From assembly GCF_905171775.1 (NCBI RefSeq), contig NC_053501.1, positions 16,010,143-16,074,142 on the forward strand: a stretch of 64,000 nt of DNA, in the 5' to 3' direction. The DNA is from Rana temporaria. Lineage: Eukaryota; Chordata; Amphibia; Anura; Ranidae. Position numbers and translations under genes: made by a program. Under the pieces are notes generated by a model. That model made no database searches, was not told the DNA's origin, and saw only the letters and a program-made list of their open reading frames with translations. Position 1 is the first letter of the stretch; every line of letters begins with the position of its first letter. Below are positions 10,501 to 42,667 of this stretch, in pieces.

Positions 10501-13500
10501 CATCATCACCATCCCATCATCACCATCCCCCCTCCATCATCACCATCCCCCCTCCATCATCACCATCCCCCCTCCATCATCACCATCCCCCCTCCATCAT
10601 CACCATCCCCCTCCATCATCACCATCCCCCCTCCATCATCACCATCCCCCCTCCATCATCACCATCCCCCCTCCATCATCACCATCCCTCCTCCATCATC
10701 ACCATCCCCCCTTCATCATCACCATCCCCCCTCCATCATCACCATCCCCCCTCCATCATCACCATCCCATCATCACCATCCCCCCTCCATCATCACCATC
10801 CCCCCTCCATCATCACCATCCCCCCTCCATCATCACCATCCCCCCTCCATCATCACCATCCCCCTCCATCATCACCATCCCCCCTCCATCATCACCATCC
10901 CCCCTCCATCATCACCATCCCCCTCCATCATCACCATCCCTCCTCCATCATCACCATCCCCCTCATCATCACCATCCCCCTCCATCATCACCATCCCCCC
11001 CTCCATCATCACTATCCCCCCTTCATCATCACCACCCCCCCTCCATCATCACATCCCCCCTCCATCATCACCATCCCCCTCCATCATCACCATCCCCCTC
11101 CATCATCACCATCCCCCCCCCCATCATCACTATCCCCCCTCCATCATCACCATCCCCCTCCATCCTCACCCCCCCCCCCCTCCATCATCACCATCCCCCC
11201 TCCATCATCACCATCCCCCTCCATCATCACCATCCCCCCTCCATCATCACCATCCCCCCTCCATCATCACCATCCCCCATCCATCATCCACCATCCCCCT
11301 TCATCATCACCATCCCCCCTCCATCATCACCATCCCCCCCTCCATCATCACCATCCCCCCTCCATCATCACCATCCCCCCCCTCATCATCACCATCCCCC
11401 CTCCATCATCACCATCCCCCCTCCATCATCCCCCTCCCCCTCCATCATCACCATCCCCCCTCCATCATCACCATCCCCCCTCCATCATCACCATCCCTCC
11501 TCCATCATCACCATCCCCCCTTCATCATCACCATCCCCCCTCCATCATCACCATCCCCCCTCCATCATCACCATCCCATCATCACCATCCCCCCTCCATC
11601 ATCACCATCCCCCCTCCATCATCACCATCCCCCCTCCATCATCACCATCCCCCCTCCATCATCACCATCCCCCTCCATCATCACCATCCCCCCTCCATCA
11701 TCACCATCCCCCCTCCATCATCACCATCCCCCCTCCATCATCACCATCCCTCCTCCATCATCACCATCCCCCCTTCATCATCACCATCCCCCCTCCATCA
11801 TCACCATCCCCCCTCCATCATCACTATCCCCCCCTTCATCATCACCACCCCCCCTCCATCATCACCATCCCCCCTCCATCATCACCATCCCCCTCCATCA
11901 TCACCATCCCCCTCCATCATCACCATCCCCCCTCCATCATCACTATCCCCCTCCATCATCACCATCCCCCCTCCATCCTCACCCCCCCCCCTCCATCATC
12001 ACCATCCCCCCTCCATCATCACCATCCCCCTCCATCATCACCATCCCCCCTCCATCATCACCATCCCCCCTCCATCATCACCATCCCCCATCCATCATCA
12101 CCATCCCCCCTTCATCATCACCATCCCCCCTCCATCATCACCATCCCCCCTCCATCATCACCATCCCCCCTCCATCATCACCATCCCCCCTCCATCATCA
12201 CCATCCCCCATCCATCATCACCATCCCCTTCCATCATCACCATCCCCCCTTCATCATCACCCTCCCCCCTCCATCATCACCATCCCCCCTTCATCATCAC
12301 CATCCCCCCTCCATCATCACCATCCCCCATCCATATCCCCCCTCCATCCTCACCATCCCTCCTCCATCATCACCATCCCCCTCCATCATCATTATCCCCC
12401 CTCCATCATCACCATCCCCCTCCATCATCACCACCCCCCCTCCATCATCACCATCCCCCCTCCATCATCCTCGTCATTATCTTCTATCCTGTCATCACCA
12501 TCCTCACTAAAATTGATCATCCTCATATTTATCCGCCGTCATTCCCCATCCCCCTCTATCATCCTCATCATTATCCTCTATTCTATCATCACCCCCTTCA
12601 TCATCCTCTCTACTGACATCACCATCCTCATCATTATTTATCATCCTCATTTATCCCATCTACTGTCATCATCATCCTCATCCTCTTCGTCCTTATCAGC
12701 ATTCTCTTTACCGGTATTCCCATCATCATTATTCTCTGTATTTACATCATCCTCATTTATCATCTGCATCTTTATCTTTTCCACTGTCATCTTTATCCTC
12801 ATCACATCATCATCTTAATTATTTATCATCCTCATGGACCTTCATCCTTATCAGTCTTCTCTATACTGGTATTCTCATCATCATCATCCTCATCATTATT
12901 CTCTGTATTTTCATCATCCTCATTATTTATCATCTGCACCTTTTCCACTGACATCACCTCATCCTCATCAGTATTCTCTATACTGACATCCCCATCCTCA
13001 CCATCATTATACTCATCATCTCTATCCTTTCTACTCTCATCATCCTTATCACTATATTCCACTGTCACCACAATCCTCATCATCACTCTTCTCTATTTCC
13101 CCAATTATTGTACATTATCCCAATCATCTGCGTCCTCATCATCCTTCTATCCATTATTATCTTCCCCATCCTCATCACATGTCTTCTTCATCATCATCAT
13201 CCTCATCACATGTCTTCATCATCATCATCATCCTCATCACATGTCTATCATCCTCATCACATGTCTTCATCCTCATCATATGTCTATCATCATCATCCTC
13301 ATCACATATCATCATCATCCTCATCACATATCATCATCATCCTCATCACATATCATCATCATCCTCATCCTCATATCTATCCTCCTCCTCCTCCTCGGTC
13401 ACTCCCCCCCCCCCCCCCCCTCCTGTCACTTCTCTCTCTCTCTCTCTCCGGCCGGAATACGGAGCGCCGGTAATTGTGTACCGATCGGGTATTATCCCGG

Positions 13501-13606
13501 GTTGCAGCGATCTCACCTGATGGGGCACCGGGCGGGCGGGAGGGGCCCCCGGGAGGGTCTCCAGTCGGCAGCTCAGGAAGAAGAGGATGAGGACGGCGCC
13601 CCACAT
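4056..13606 (-). CDS. ISM2: Isthmin-2, complete six-exon gene
   Basis: Six exons join in frame into 417 codons plus TAG: 13606-13517, 10224-10078, 7025-6743, 6519-6382, 6247-6173 and 4576-4056. All five introns have GT..AG ends, and the intron phases are 0, 0, 1, 1, 1. The product looks secreted: a hydrophobic signal peptide (about residues 1-19), an acidic linker, a thrombospondin type 1 repeat (about 176-220) and a C-terminal AMOP domain (about 250-400). Isthmins are extracellular ligands; isthmin-1 is known for anti-angiogenic and metabolic roles, while isthmin-2 is little studied. I prefer ISM2 over ISM1 because of stretches such as SFRWRDASG and EEEYLAQLQEA, and because SPTLC2 is the upstream neighbour. 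Sequons lie at N70 (NLT) and N226 (NST). The start is the ATG at 13606-13604, directly before the signal peptide. No break or frameshift was seen. Confidence 0.93.
4600..6118. repeat. ISM2 intron 5 minisatellite
   Basis: About 1.5 kb of units of roughly 26-36 bp built on GAGATATGAGGGTGGCATAG with optional GGGGAGATGAGTAT spacers. It fills nearly all of intron 5 (4577-6172). On the ISM2 sense strand it is pyrimidine-rich and runs to about 25 bp before the exon 6 acceptor. Several overlapping open frames in it are spurious. Confidence 0.92.
6173..6247 (-). CDS. ISM2: ISM2 coding exon 5: short interdomain exon
   Basis: 75 nt, 24 whole codons plus split codons at both ends (phase 1 in and out). 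It links the TSP1 domain to the AMOP domain and carries the sequon N226-S-T. The acceptor is TCCGCAG and the donor is ATG|GTGAGA. Confidence 0.88.
6382..6519 (-). CDS. ISM2: ISM2 coding exon 4: thrombospondin type 1 repeat
   Basis: 138 nt, phase 1 in and out. It encodes WSSWSPCSATCG followed by RTRSCGYSCTATESRVCD and then LMPCP. Six cysteines (186, 190, 201, 205, 213, 218) and the W180-x-x-W183 motif, a usual C-mannosylation site, mark a complete TSP1 domain. The donor is CCCAG|GTAAGA. Confidence 0.95.
6743..7025 (-). CDS. ISM2: ISM2 coding exon 3: acidic linker
   Basis: 283 nt (94 codons plus 1), from VTIEV to KYHY, ending at a G|GTGAGT donor (phase 1). It is rich in Asp, Glu and Trp, with a HELFWPLFWEY segment. 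This part of isthmins is poorly conserved and probably mostly unstructured. Confidence 0.9.
7190..7929. mobile_element. hAT-type non-autonomous element
   Basis: 740 bp with ends CAGGGTTTGACAAAT and ATTTGTCGAGCCCTG, flanked by TATTAAAC (7182-7189) and TATTATAC (7930-7937), which match at 7 of 8 bases. It has no intact open frame. A 5'-truncated relative lies at about 61690-62462. Confidence 0.8.
8400..8574 (+). pseudogene. Relic of a Tc1-type transposase
   Basis: The plus strand encodes QQDN-P-HTA-type residues and, in another frame, LEWPSQSPDLNPIENLW, the region with the last catalytic acidic residues of Tc1 DDE transposases. Frames shift between the parts. The coding piece resumes at 9596 (EELEQFCKEEEWG) after the inserted MITE. 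It is dead: most of the gene is missing. Confidence 0.8.
8575..9591. mobile_element. TTAA-flanked ranid repeat (family A), full length
   Basis: 1017 bp inserted in the Tc1 transposase relic with perfect TTAA duplications (8571-8574 and 9592-9595). The ends are CCACTTGC and CAAGTGG. TTAA targets are typical of piggyBac and Kolobok elements. No open frame codes for a transposase. The inside holds the GTGCGACGTGGCTCCCAAAC and TTTTGCGCTATAAACAAAAA motifs shared by all family A copies. Confidence 0.88.
10078..10224 (-). CDS. ISM2: ISM2 coding exon 2: linker
   Basis: Exactly 49 codons between a GTACAG acceptor and a CAG|GTGAGA donor, phase 0 at both ends. The exon ends in LTSENPNIQ, so that with exon 3 it reads NPNIQ-VTIEV, the conserved junction of isthmins. 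It carries the sequon N70-L-T. It is short, and I found it by joining the splice sites rather than from a start codon. Confidence 0.9.
10384..12470. repeat. ISM2 intron 1 minisatellite, 20-bp unit
   Basis: About 100 units of CATCATCACCATCCCCCCTC with small length changes (a C lost or gained, CCCTCCTC variants). The long His/Pro/Ser open frames are artefacts of the repeat. Blocks of units recur about 254 bp and about 809 bp apart, so the array grew partly by block duplication. Confidence 0.95.
12471..13446. repeat. Degenerate CAT/TCC-rich simple sequence
   Basis: A continuation of the intron 1 array as a degenerate mixture of TCATCATCC, CTCATCA and TCCTC, with a tract of CATCACATATCATCATCCT units at about 13190-13380, then poly-C (13404-13421) and (CT)n (13430-13448). 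No coding content is supported. Confidence 0.8.
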
Positions 13607-14010
13607 CACTGATCACCCGGCCGGGTCACTCTGCGCCCATCTCTGCGGGCGGGGCGGGGTTAGGCAGGGTGACGTCATTCTGGAGGTGGGGCGGGGCCGG
13701 GATGGACGGAGAGGGGCGGTCACGTGTGCCGAGGGATCGCTCTGCGCACCGGGGATGAGAAGGGGGAAGAGGGGTGAATTCTGAGACCCCTCCCCTCCCC
13801 TAACACTGACCCCCGAGTCCCGGTCTATCCTCCTCTGCTGGGAGATCTCTGTGACCGGGGGAGGAGCCGCTCTGTCTGCTACCTGTGACCCCGCCCACAC
13901 ATGTGCTCGGGGGCAGAGCTGGAGCTCCCAGTGGACAAACTTTACACCGTCGACCCCGCCCAGATCTATCCTCGGGGGCGGAGCTGGAGCGGTCAGTGGG
14001 CAAACCTTAC
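13450..14010 (-). promoter_or_regulatory. GC-rich putative ISM2 promoter
   Basis: The region around and upstream of the ISM2 start codon is rich in G+C and CpG, unlike its surroundings. It has GC boxes (GGGGCGGGG at about 13650-13660 and GGGGCGGGGC near 13688), a perfect cAMP-response palindrome TGACGTCA at 13670-13677, and an E-box CACGTG at 13721-13726. I see no convincing TATA box. The transcription start is not determined. Confidence 0.6.
13517..13606 (-). CDS. ISM2: ISM2 coding exon 1: signal peptide
   Basis: Thirty codons starting MWGAVLILFFLSC, which reads as a classic signal peptide, and ending ..RPVPHQ at a CAG|GTGAGA donor (phase 0). A GTG codon directly before the ATG keeps the frame open, but the ATG at 13606 is the natural start. 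The exon sits at the edge of the GC-rich promoter region. Confidence 0.9.
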
Positions 14011-14401
14011 ATTATCTTTGGGCGGAGCAAAAAGAACCAAAACCGCCAATAAGCTGCCGATCCATTTCTGAGGGGGAGGGATAATGTTGTGTAAAGTGCA
14101 TTGTGTGTCATGGCTGGATCACTTCCTCTCCATTAAATCAGATCTTCATCCTCCTTCCAATAGAGATTTGGTAGAGGGAGGGGGAGAGAGATGAGGTGTG
14201 GAGGAGCTGGGCCAGCACATGTACTAATTAGACACTCACAGAGGGGGCTGGGCAGAAATCAGACACTTACAAAAAGAGAACAGGAAGGTGAGGGAGAGGA
14301 GCTGGGCCAGCATATACAGAGATGAGAGATAGCAGTGAAGGTCAGCGCAGACACTTCCAGAAAGGGAGGGGCAGAGCAGCTGGGTCAGCACAGACACTTT
14401 C
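14011..14401. other. Intergenic, nothing recognised
   Basis: Purine-rich single-copy-looking DNA with loosely repeated CAGAGCAGCTGGGTCAGCAC phrases at about 14200-14400. No gene signal was found. Confidence 0.35.
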
Positions 14402-14847
14402 AGAAATAGCTTCCTTTACCTTACTGCAGTCCTGGTTTCATGTCCTCATTGCTTTGCTTTTTTGCTTTGATGTTGCTGTAATTCCTCTCTGTTCTGGACA
14501 CTTCCTGGTTGTCTGTTTCCTGATCACCACAGTTACTGGGAGATTTCTCACTGTGGTGACTAATCAAGGAGGTGTGATTACTGTGTGTCTATAACCCCTC
14601 AGCACCAATCCAGTTTCGTTTTGCAAAACCTTCCCTGCCCTCTATGGGCTCTCTGGCTCTGTACATCAGAGAACCAGGAAACAATAGCAAAAACGAAACT
14701 AAACTGTAGGCACATTATATGATTGGTTTTTATCTATTTTTAATCATTTTTAAAAGGAATCAGTTAACTATTATGTCTCTATAACCTGTAAACAGTCATT
14801 TCAGCTAAAAAAAAAAAAAAAAAAAATTTCCTTTAGTGACCCTTTAA
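14402..14847. mobile_element. T2/Kolobok-like MITE, left arm of inverted pair
   Basis: It ends CCTTTAGTGACCCTTTAA, with TTAA at 14844-14847. Its outer end is cut at AAATAGCTTCC, so about 40 bp are missing. It is the inverted copy of 15409-15857. The TTAAAGG end matches the TTAAAGGRR consensus that I recall for Xenopus T2 MITEs. Confidence 0.7.
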
Positions 14848-15933
14848 GCCCCGGACCTTTAGGCAGCTAAAGGACCCGGACAGGTTTTGCGATTCAGCAC
14901 TGCGTTGCTTTAACAGACAATTGCGCGGTCGTGCGACGTGGCTCCCAAACAAAATTGGCGTCATTTTTTCCCCACAAATAGAGCTTTCTTTTGGTGGTAT
15001 TTGATCACCTCTGCGGTTTTTATTTTTTGCGCTTTAAACAAAAATAGAGCGATAATTTTGAAAAAAATGCAATATTTTTTACTTTTTTCTATAATAAATA
15101 TCCCCCAAAAATATACAAAACATTATATTTTTTTCCTCAATTTGGGCCGATATGTATTCTTCTCCATATTTTTGGTAAAAAAATCGCAATTATCTATTTA
15201 CTCTGCGCAACATCTTTTTTTCACATTTTATTTAAAAATTGGGGGTATATATTGTGTTTATTTTATTTCATCAAAGTGTATTCTTTAAAAAAATATTGCG
15301 TTTGAGAAACCCCAGCTCAAATACTGCGTGACATAAAAAAATTACAAGCATGCAACGATTACCATTTCCTAGGGTCTCTGCTAAAAAAAAAAAAAAGTAG
15401 GTTTGGGGTTAAAGGGTCACTAAAGGATTTTTTTTAAGCTAAAATGACTGTTAACAGGGTATAGAGACATAATCGTTAACGGATTCCCTTTAAAAATGAT
15501 TAAAAATAGATAAAAACCAATCATATAATGTGCCAGCAGTTTAGTTTCGTTTTTGCTGTTGTTTCCTGGTTCTCTCATGTACAGAGACAAAGAGCCAATA
15601 GAGGGCAGTGATGGTTTGTAAAACGAAACTGGATTGGTGCTGACACACAGTAATCACACCTCCTTGATTAGTCACCACAGTGAGAAATCTCCCAGTACTG
15701 TGGTTATAAGGAAACAGACAACCAGGAAGTGTGGAGAACAGAGCAGAATTACAGCAACATCAAAGCAAAAACGAACAATGAGGACATGAAACCAGGACTG
15801 CAGTAAGGTAAAGGAAGCTATTTAGCTAAAAAAAAAATCCTTTAGTGACCCTTTTAAGTACTTTTCTAGCAAAAATAAATAAATAAAAAAACAATTTAAA
15901 CTTGTAAACAAAAGCCTGGTCTTCAAGTGGTTA
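14848..15933. mobile_element. Family A copy carrying an inserted MITE
   Basis: Family A sequence (TTGCGCGGTCGTGCGACGTG.., then AT-rich) runs 14848-15408 and resumes at 15858-15933, ending TTCAAGTGGTTAG. It is split by the TTAA-flanked MITE at 15409-15857. Confidence 0.75.
15409..15857. mobile_element. T2/Kolobok-like MITE inserted in family A
   Basis: The ends are TTAAAGGGTCACTAAAGG and CCTTTAGTGACCCTTTTAA, and the coordinates include the TTAA at both ends. The inside matches 14402-14847 in inverted orientation over about 420 bp (for example CAATGAGGACATGAAACCAG). Confidence 0.8.
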
Positions 15934-16413
15934 GAGAAGACCAGCAGTCGGCTCACATAATTTGTAATAAAAACATCTTTGCCATTCTGAAGCTTCCCTC
16001 CAACCACTTTGCATATTATTTTATATATACTGTGATTCTGTACTTGCCAAATATGCTGCAGAAATCTCCCTCCACTGAGTCTGGCTGCATCCATTTTAAC
16101 TGTGGGCAGCTGAAGCCGCTGCCTGTTCACTTCCTGGATTTACAGACACAGCTCTCATTGGCCCTGTTATGACTCTCCCTCCACAAACTCTCAAAAGGGT
16201 GTGAAAGAGTGCTGTGCATGATGTCATAAGCCTAGGTCAATGACCAGACAAGAAACAGGAAGTGGGCTGTATAAGGTATTTACTGGCATAAAAAAAATCC
16301 AAAGTTAAAACAGGGCAGAAAATTTAATAGATGGAAAGGAAAAAAATAAAAATAAATATATGACGGAAGTTGCGCTTTAAGGGAGTTTGGTCCATCAATG
16401 CCAGATCCTTTTT
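15934..16413. other. Intergenic, nothing recognised
   Basis: No gene, no clear repeat boundary. The closing motif GTTGCGCTTTAAGGG near 16370 resembles the end of a TTAA-type element. Confidence 0.3.
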
Positions 16414-17405
16414 TTAACCACTTGCGGACCGCCGCAGTCGTCGTTGCGGACGTCGGCAGAATGGCACGGACAGGCACATTGGCGTACCTGTACGTCCCTG
16501 CCTAGACGTGGGTCGGGGGTCCGATCGGGACCCCCCCCCCCCCCCGGTACATGCGGCGGTTGCCGTGGCTGTCCGAGCGATCCGGGATGAGGGGGCGGCT
16601 GTTCGTTTTTGTCCGCCCCCTCCGGATCGCTCTCAGCCAATCCGTGCGCTCCCCCGTGTGTCACTTCCTCCTCCTGTGTAAACACAGGAAGAGGGAAGTG
16701 ATGTAATTTTTTTCAACCGCCGCTGAGGAGAGATCACATCACACAGTGAGTCTGCACAACACTACACTGACACCAGTACACACAGGCACATTAACCCCCC
16801 CGATCACCCCCACCCCCCTGTCACAGTGTCACTGAATGCAGTGATCATATATGTACTGATCACTGCATTTAGTGTCAGTGTGACAGGCAGTTAGTGTTAG
16901 GTCCAGGGTAGCCCGCGTACCCCCCCTAATAAAGTTTTAACCCCTTGATCACCGCCCTAGTTACCCCTTTCACTCCCTATTGCCAGTGTCACCAAGCGAT
17001 CATTTTTCTGATCGCTGTATTCGTGTCGCTGTTCCCGCTAGGTAGCCATTTTTTTTTTATTGCGATTTTTTTTTACTAAAGACATGTGGCTCAATACATT
17101 TTGGCCTAAATGTTTGACTAAAATTTAGTTTATTTGATTTTTTCTTATAACAAAAAGTAAAAAAATATTGTTTTTTTTCAAAAATGTCGCTCTATTTTTG
17201 TATATAGCGCAAAAAATAAAAAAATCGCAGAGGCGATCAAATACCACCAAAAGAAAGCTCTATTTGTGGGAAGAAAAGGACGCAAATTTTGTTTGGGAGC
17301 CACGTCGCACGGCGGCGCAATTGTCTGTTAAAGCGACGTAGTGCCGAATTGTAAAAACCCCTTGGGTCATTTAGCAGCATATTGGTCCGGTCCTTAAGTG
17401 GTTAA
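16414..17405. mobile_element. Family A copy, reverse orientation
   Basis: It runs from TTAACCACTTGCGGACCGCC to GGTCCTTAAGTGGTTAA, TTAA included. The inside carries the AATACCACCAAAAGAAAGCT and GGAGCCACGTCGCACG motifs as reverse complements of the copy at 8575-9591. It has no coding capacity. Confidence 0.85.
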
Positions 17406-17588
17406 TGGCACCCAGGAGGCATAAAAGTGAGTTCCAGCCAGACAGATCTAGGACAGGATGAAATCGGAGTCAGCTGGACGGTACTCCCATTCATGGACAT
17501 TTGCCTCATCACTAGCTGACCCAAAAAGCCATCAGCTGACAGACATCCCCCGCAGAACCCTGAACTATACAACACTGAGAACCTAGCA

Positions 17589-17724
17589 CAGTGATGGTGA
17601 ACCTTGGCACCCCAGATGTTTTGGAACTACATTTCCCATGATGCTCATGCACTCTGCAGTGTAATTGAGCATCATGGGAAATGTAGTTCCAAAACAACTG
17701 GGGTGCCAAGGTTCTCCATCACTG
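17589..17724. mobile_element. Short palindromic hAT-type MITE
   Basis: 136 bp, almost a perfect hairpin: CAGTGATGGTGAACCTTGGC to the inverted copy CCATCACTG. The flanks ACCTAGCA and CCCTAGGA match at 6 of 8 bases. A sister copy with a perfect duplication is at 58390-58525. Confidence 0.8.
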
Positions 17725-18147
17725 CCCTAGGAGGTATCCTTGGGGGGGGGGGGGGGGGGGGGTACCTCTCTCTACATCACTGGTGCAGGTCATGCGATCA
17801 CAGCAATGGCGGTTGCCACCCCCTGGGCATCAGCAACCTACAGGTTAAAGCATAAAGCATTCCTATTGATCATAGATTCTTACCCGCATCTGTCCTATAG
17901 GCACCGACAGGTAGAAATACATTTTTTTTGGTAGATTCTTCTCTTTCAGCTGGAACAATTACACCTTCCGTCCGTCCTCTAAAGTCGTCATCATCACCAG
18001 AAAAACTGCTAAAATTCATAGATGCCTATACAAAAAGGGAGCCGTGTTTTTCTGCCCAAGGATTTGAATTTCCATCCTAATAGGCCCCCGAGATTTACAC
18101 GGCTGTGCCAACCAGGGCAGGAGACACGACTTTCCTACAGTGTAGTG

Positions 18148-18306
18148 CAGGGATATGCAATTAGCGGACCTCCAGCTGTTGCAAAACTACAAATCCCATC
18201 ATGCCTCTGCCTCTGGGTGTCATGCTTGTGGCTGTCAGAGTCTTGCTATGCCTCATGGGATTTGTAGTTCTGCAACAGCTGGAGGTCCGCTAATTGCATA
18301 TCCCTG
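18148..18306. mobile_element. hAT-type MITE (sister of 3622-3780)
   Basis: 159 bp, nearly palindromic, CAGGGATATGCAATTAGCGG to the inverted end. The flanks GTGTAGTG (18140-18147) and GTGTAGTT (18307-18314) match at 7 of 8 bases. Confidence 0.85.
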
Positions 18307-18585
18307 GTGTAGTTTAATGCCTACAAGCCTCGCCCCTTCCTCACCCTGTGATTGCACAGTGAAGGAGACGCAGCAAAACTGGTGAGCCGATCTCTCTGCA
18401 AGCCATTTGTCGGCACACAAGCATGCCAGCACAGCTGATTGGCTCCCACTGCTGCTTCACCCTCACCCAGTCTGAGCTCAGCTATATAGGGGGGCCGATA
18501 CAAAGTCACACTGAGGTACTTACACTGCTTGGAAAAAAAAATACATTCATTGATTTGTGAACACAGAGCATCATTTTGTGTGTAT

Positions 18586-19839
18586 TTAAAGTGTTGCTAA
18601 ACCCACAACCATAAAATCAGTCTGTATAATGCAGTAAAGCATGATTGTTATACCCACTATGGAACCCAAGGGGTTAATCCTCCGCATTGTGTTAAAAGGC
18701 TGTTTGGTCCCGTCTTCTCTGATCCTCCATTTCTTCGACAGTCCCCAATCCATCGCCTGATAGAACAGAGGGCTGGATTCACGTAGCTGCGCCCATTCGT
18801 ACGGCGGCGCAGCGTATCGTATTTACGCTGCGCCGCCGTAAGTTTGAGAGGCAAGTGCTGTATTCACAAAGCACTTGCCTCCTAACTTACGGCGGCGTAG
18901 CGTAAATGGTGTCGACGTAAGCCCGCGTAATTCAAATGTGGAAGGGGGGCGTGTTTTAAGCTAATGTGTGATGACCTGACGTGATTGACGTTTTCCGAAC
19001 GGCGCATGCGCCGTCCGTGTACATATCCCAGTGTGCATTGCTCCCAAGTACGCCGCAACGACGTGAACGTAAATTACGTCCAGCCCTATTCGCGAACGAC
19101 TTACGCAAACAACGTAAAAAAATCCAATTTCGAAGCGAGAACGACGTCCATACTTAACAGTGGCTGCGCCTCCTAATAGCAGGAGCAACCTTACCCCGAA
19201 AAAGCCCAACGTAAACGACGTAAATAAATTGCGCCGGCCGTACGTACGTACGTTTGTGAATTGGCGTATCTAGGTAATTTGCATATTCTCCGCCGAAAAC
19301 AAACGGAATCGCCCCTAGCGGCCAACGTAATATTGCACACAATTATACGCCGCCGCATTCAAGTTACGTCGGCGGAGGAAGCCTATTTTTTGAGCATATC
19401 TGCATTTGAGAATCGGCGTAACGATACACCGACGCAGATTTTAAATTACGGCGGCGTATCTGGAAATACGCCGCTGTAATAGCTACCTGAATCTACCCCA
19501 GAGTGTTTGGGGCACTGTGCACATGCTCAGTTTGGGGTGTATTGTTATTTTTTTTTTTTAACTTGGAAGAGTGTATGTGATCAGCACAGGGCCAATCAGC
19601 ACTGTGCAGACAGAGGGTCAGGGGTGCTGCAGCCTCATAGGACAGCCAGAGGAGAATGAAAACTCTTCCTGCAAGCTTTAACCAGACACTGATAGAAGCC
19701 ACAAGACTGCTATATACTGCTGAGGAGAAAAGGGTCTTCATCAGTTTATATTTGTTGAAATAATGTAATTTCCATGTTGTGTGTACCGTGGGAGACCAGA
19801 TATAGTGAATGCAGAGTCCTGGGTTTAGTAACACTTTAA
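18586..19839. mobile_element. TTAA-flanked element with a nested CpG-rich element
   Basis: The outer ends are TTAAAGTGTTGCTAAACCC and GGGTTTAGTAACACTTTAA, TTAA included. The inner element at 18771-19499 is listed separately. The outer element alone is about 520 bp. Confidence 0.75.
18771..19499. mobile_element. CpG-rich element, GATTCACGTAG family, copy 1
   Basis: It begins GGCTGGATTCACGTAGC and ends ACCTGAATCTACCCC. The inside is full of short palindromes (ACGGCGGCGCAGCGTA, AGCACTTGCC). Relatives at 28838-29526 and 39646-40380 share the GAGCACTTGC, ACTTACGC and CATACTT blocks in the same order. Confidence 0.75.
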
Positions 19840-20068
19840 TACCTGCGCAGAGTTCAGCTTTAAAACGTGAACTCCCCCTGATGCTTTGCTATCTGGAAAA
19901 TCCTCGGCATGTCCCTCTAAAACTAGGATTCACTTTTTTACCCCAGAAGGCGACTCTACCTTCAGAGGGGCGCACAGCTAAGGGTGTTTTCCAGGATTTT
20001 TCTCTTATGGACAAGAATGGACAGGTTTATCAAAGTAACGAGACGGAAGAAGTGAAAATAAATGTGTT

Positions 20069-20078
20069 TTTATTTATT
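20069..20078 (-). terminator. Overlapping polyadenylation signals of SPTLC2
   Basis: The minus strand reads AATAAATAAA here, two overlapping canonical hexamers about 1 kb after the SPTLC2 stop codon. This is the first strong candidate downstream of the gene. Confidence 0.55.
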
Positions 20079-21062
20079 AGCAGCCGACAAACCCCTCCCC
20101 CCAAAGCGGAGATGGTGTCAGAGGAACCCAAGTTCACGAACCAATGAGAATCGTCCAGGGGTTTGTAGAAACTGTGAATAAAAGACAATCGATCAGTCCG
20201 TTCTTCCAGTTCGGTCCGTCGTCACGTCATGCCGAAAAAGAACGGTCAGTTTAAGGCCACTCTGTCGCCGAAGCCCCTCCCACAGCGCCAGAAATGTGAT
20301 GTCATCTGGGAAGGTGGGCTGAGGGGGGCGCTCCATTCCTGGTGTTCTGGTCCCACGTGTCCGGCATTGTAGCCCCCCGCCCCCTCCCCCAACTTGGGGG
20401 ATCTCCACGTCGAGTCAGGCTGACTCTCAGAATAGAAAAGTAACATTAATGGTTTATCTCTGTGTTGGTTGCGCGTCACCCCAGTGCCAGACTGAGGGGA
20501 CGCAACGTAAATTATGGCCACACCCGCCCTGCCAGAGACACAGACAGGCAAAGGGGAAAAGATGGCTGCCTTCAGAGCGAGACATGGAGACACATGAGGA
20601 TAAGAGGCCGTAGATGACAATCCGCCCCAGTGACCCCATACATCTCCAGCCCCTCCACAAGCCGGCGGTAGCAATTGTTGGGACGTTTCAAACAGCACCT
20701 TATTAGCACCTGTGCCGTTTCCCGCCACCTGCGCCGGCTGCGATGATACGAATGCTTTAAAAGACGGAGAAGAGATGCGAATAGCTGCCCAGGAATCGGT
20801 TCTCCGCAGAGCGAAGCCGGATCCCAATGAGCCGTGCAGGGAAGCCTCAGACTTGGAAACGTGCAGTCTTCAATGGTCCCATCCAATAAATAATATATAA
20901 AAAGAAAAAAAAATAATAATATACATATATATAAAAAAAGTAACATCTCCACCAAGATGGAGGGGGACAGGGGGCAGAACACAGCTCATCTCTCCCGGCA
21001 TAGGGGACACAGCTGATGGAAGTGGCCCTGCGCAAGGAGTCTCAGTGGCCACCCAGTGGACA
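20069..21062 (-). other. SPTLC2 3' untranslated region
   Basis: About 1 kb runs from the SPTLC2 stop codon to two overlapping AATAAA signals on the minus strand. It is mostly unique sequence, with a short A/T-rich stretch near 20885-20940. The extent is inferred from the polyadenylation signals only. Confidence 0.6.
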
Positions 21063-42482
<21,420 letters not shown>

Positions 42483-42667
42483 CTGGCGAGGAGACAGACA
42501 GATATGGAGGTATAAGAAACCACCCTGATTAACTGCCACATAGGAGTCATAGAATTCCAACACTGAGAAGTGATGATCACCAACTAGATCCCAAATAATA
42601 CAATTCCAGAGTTGTAAGTCATTATAGAATAAAGCTCAACTCCAGTAAAGGTCCATTATATGGTTTA

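Noticed and set aside
10350..12818. Open frames of over 700 codons rich in His, Pro and Ser
   Set aside because: They are translations of a 20-bp minisatellite inside ISM2 intron 1; a unit length not divisible by 3 keeps all frames open. No splice or start context supports a gene.
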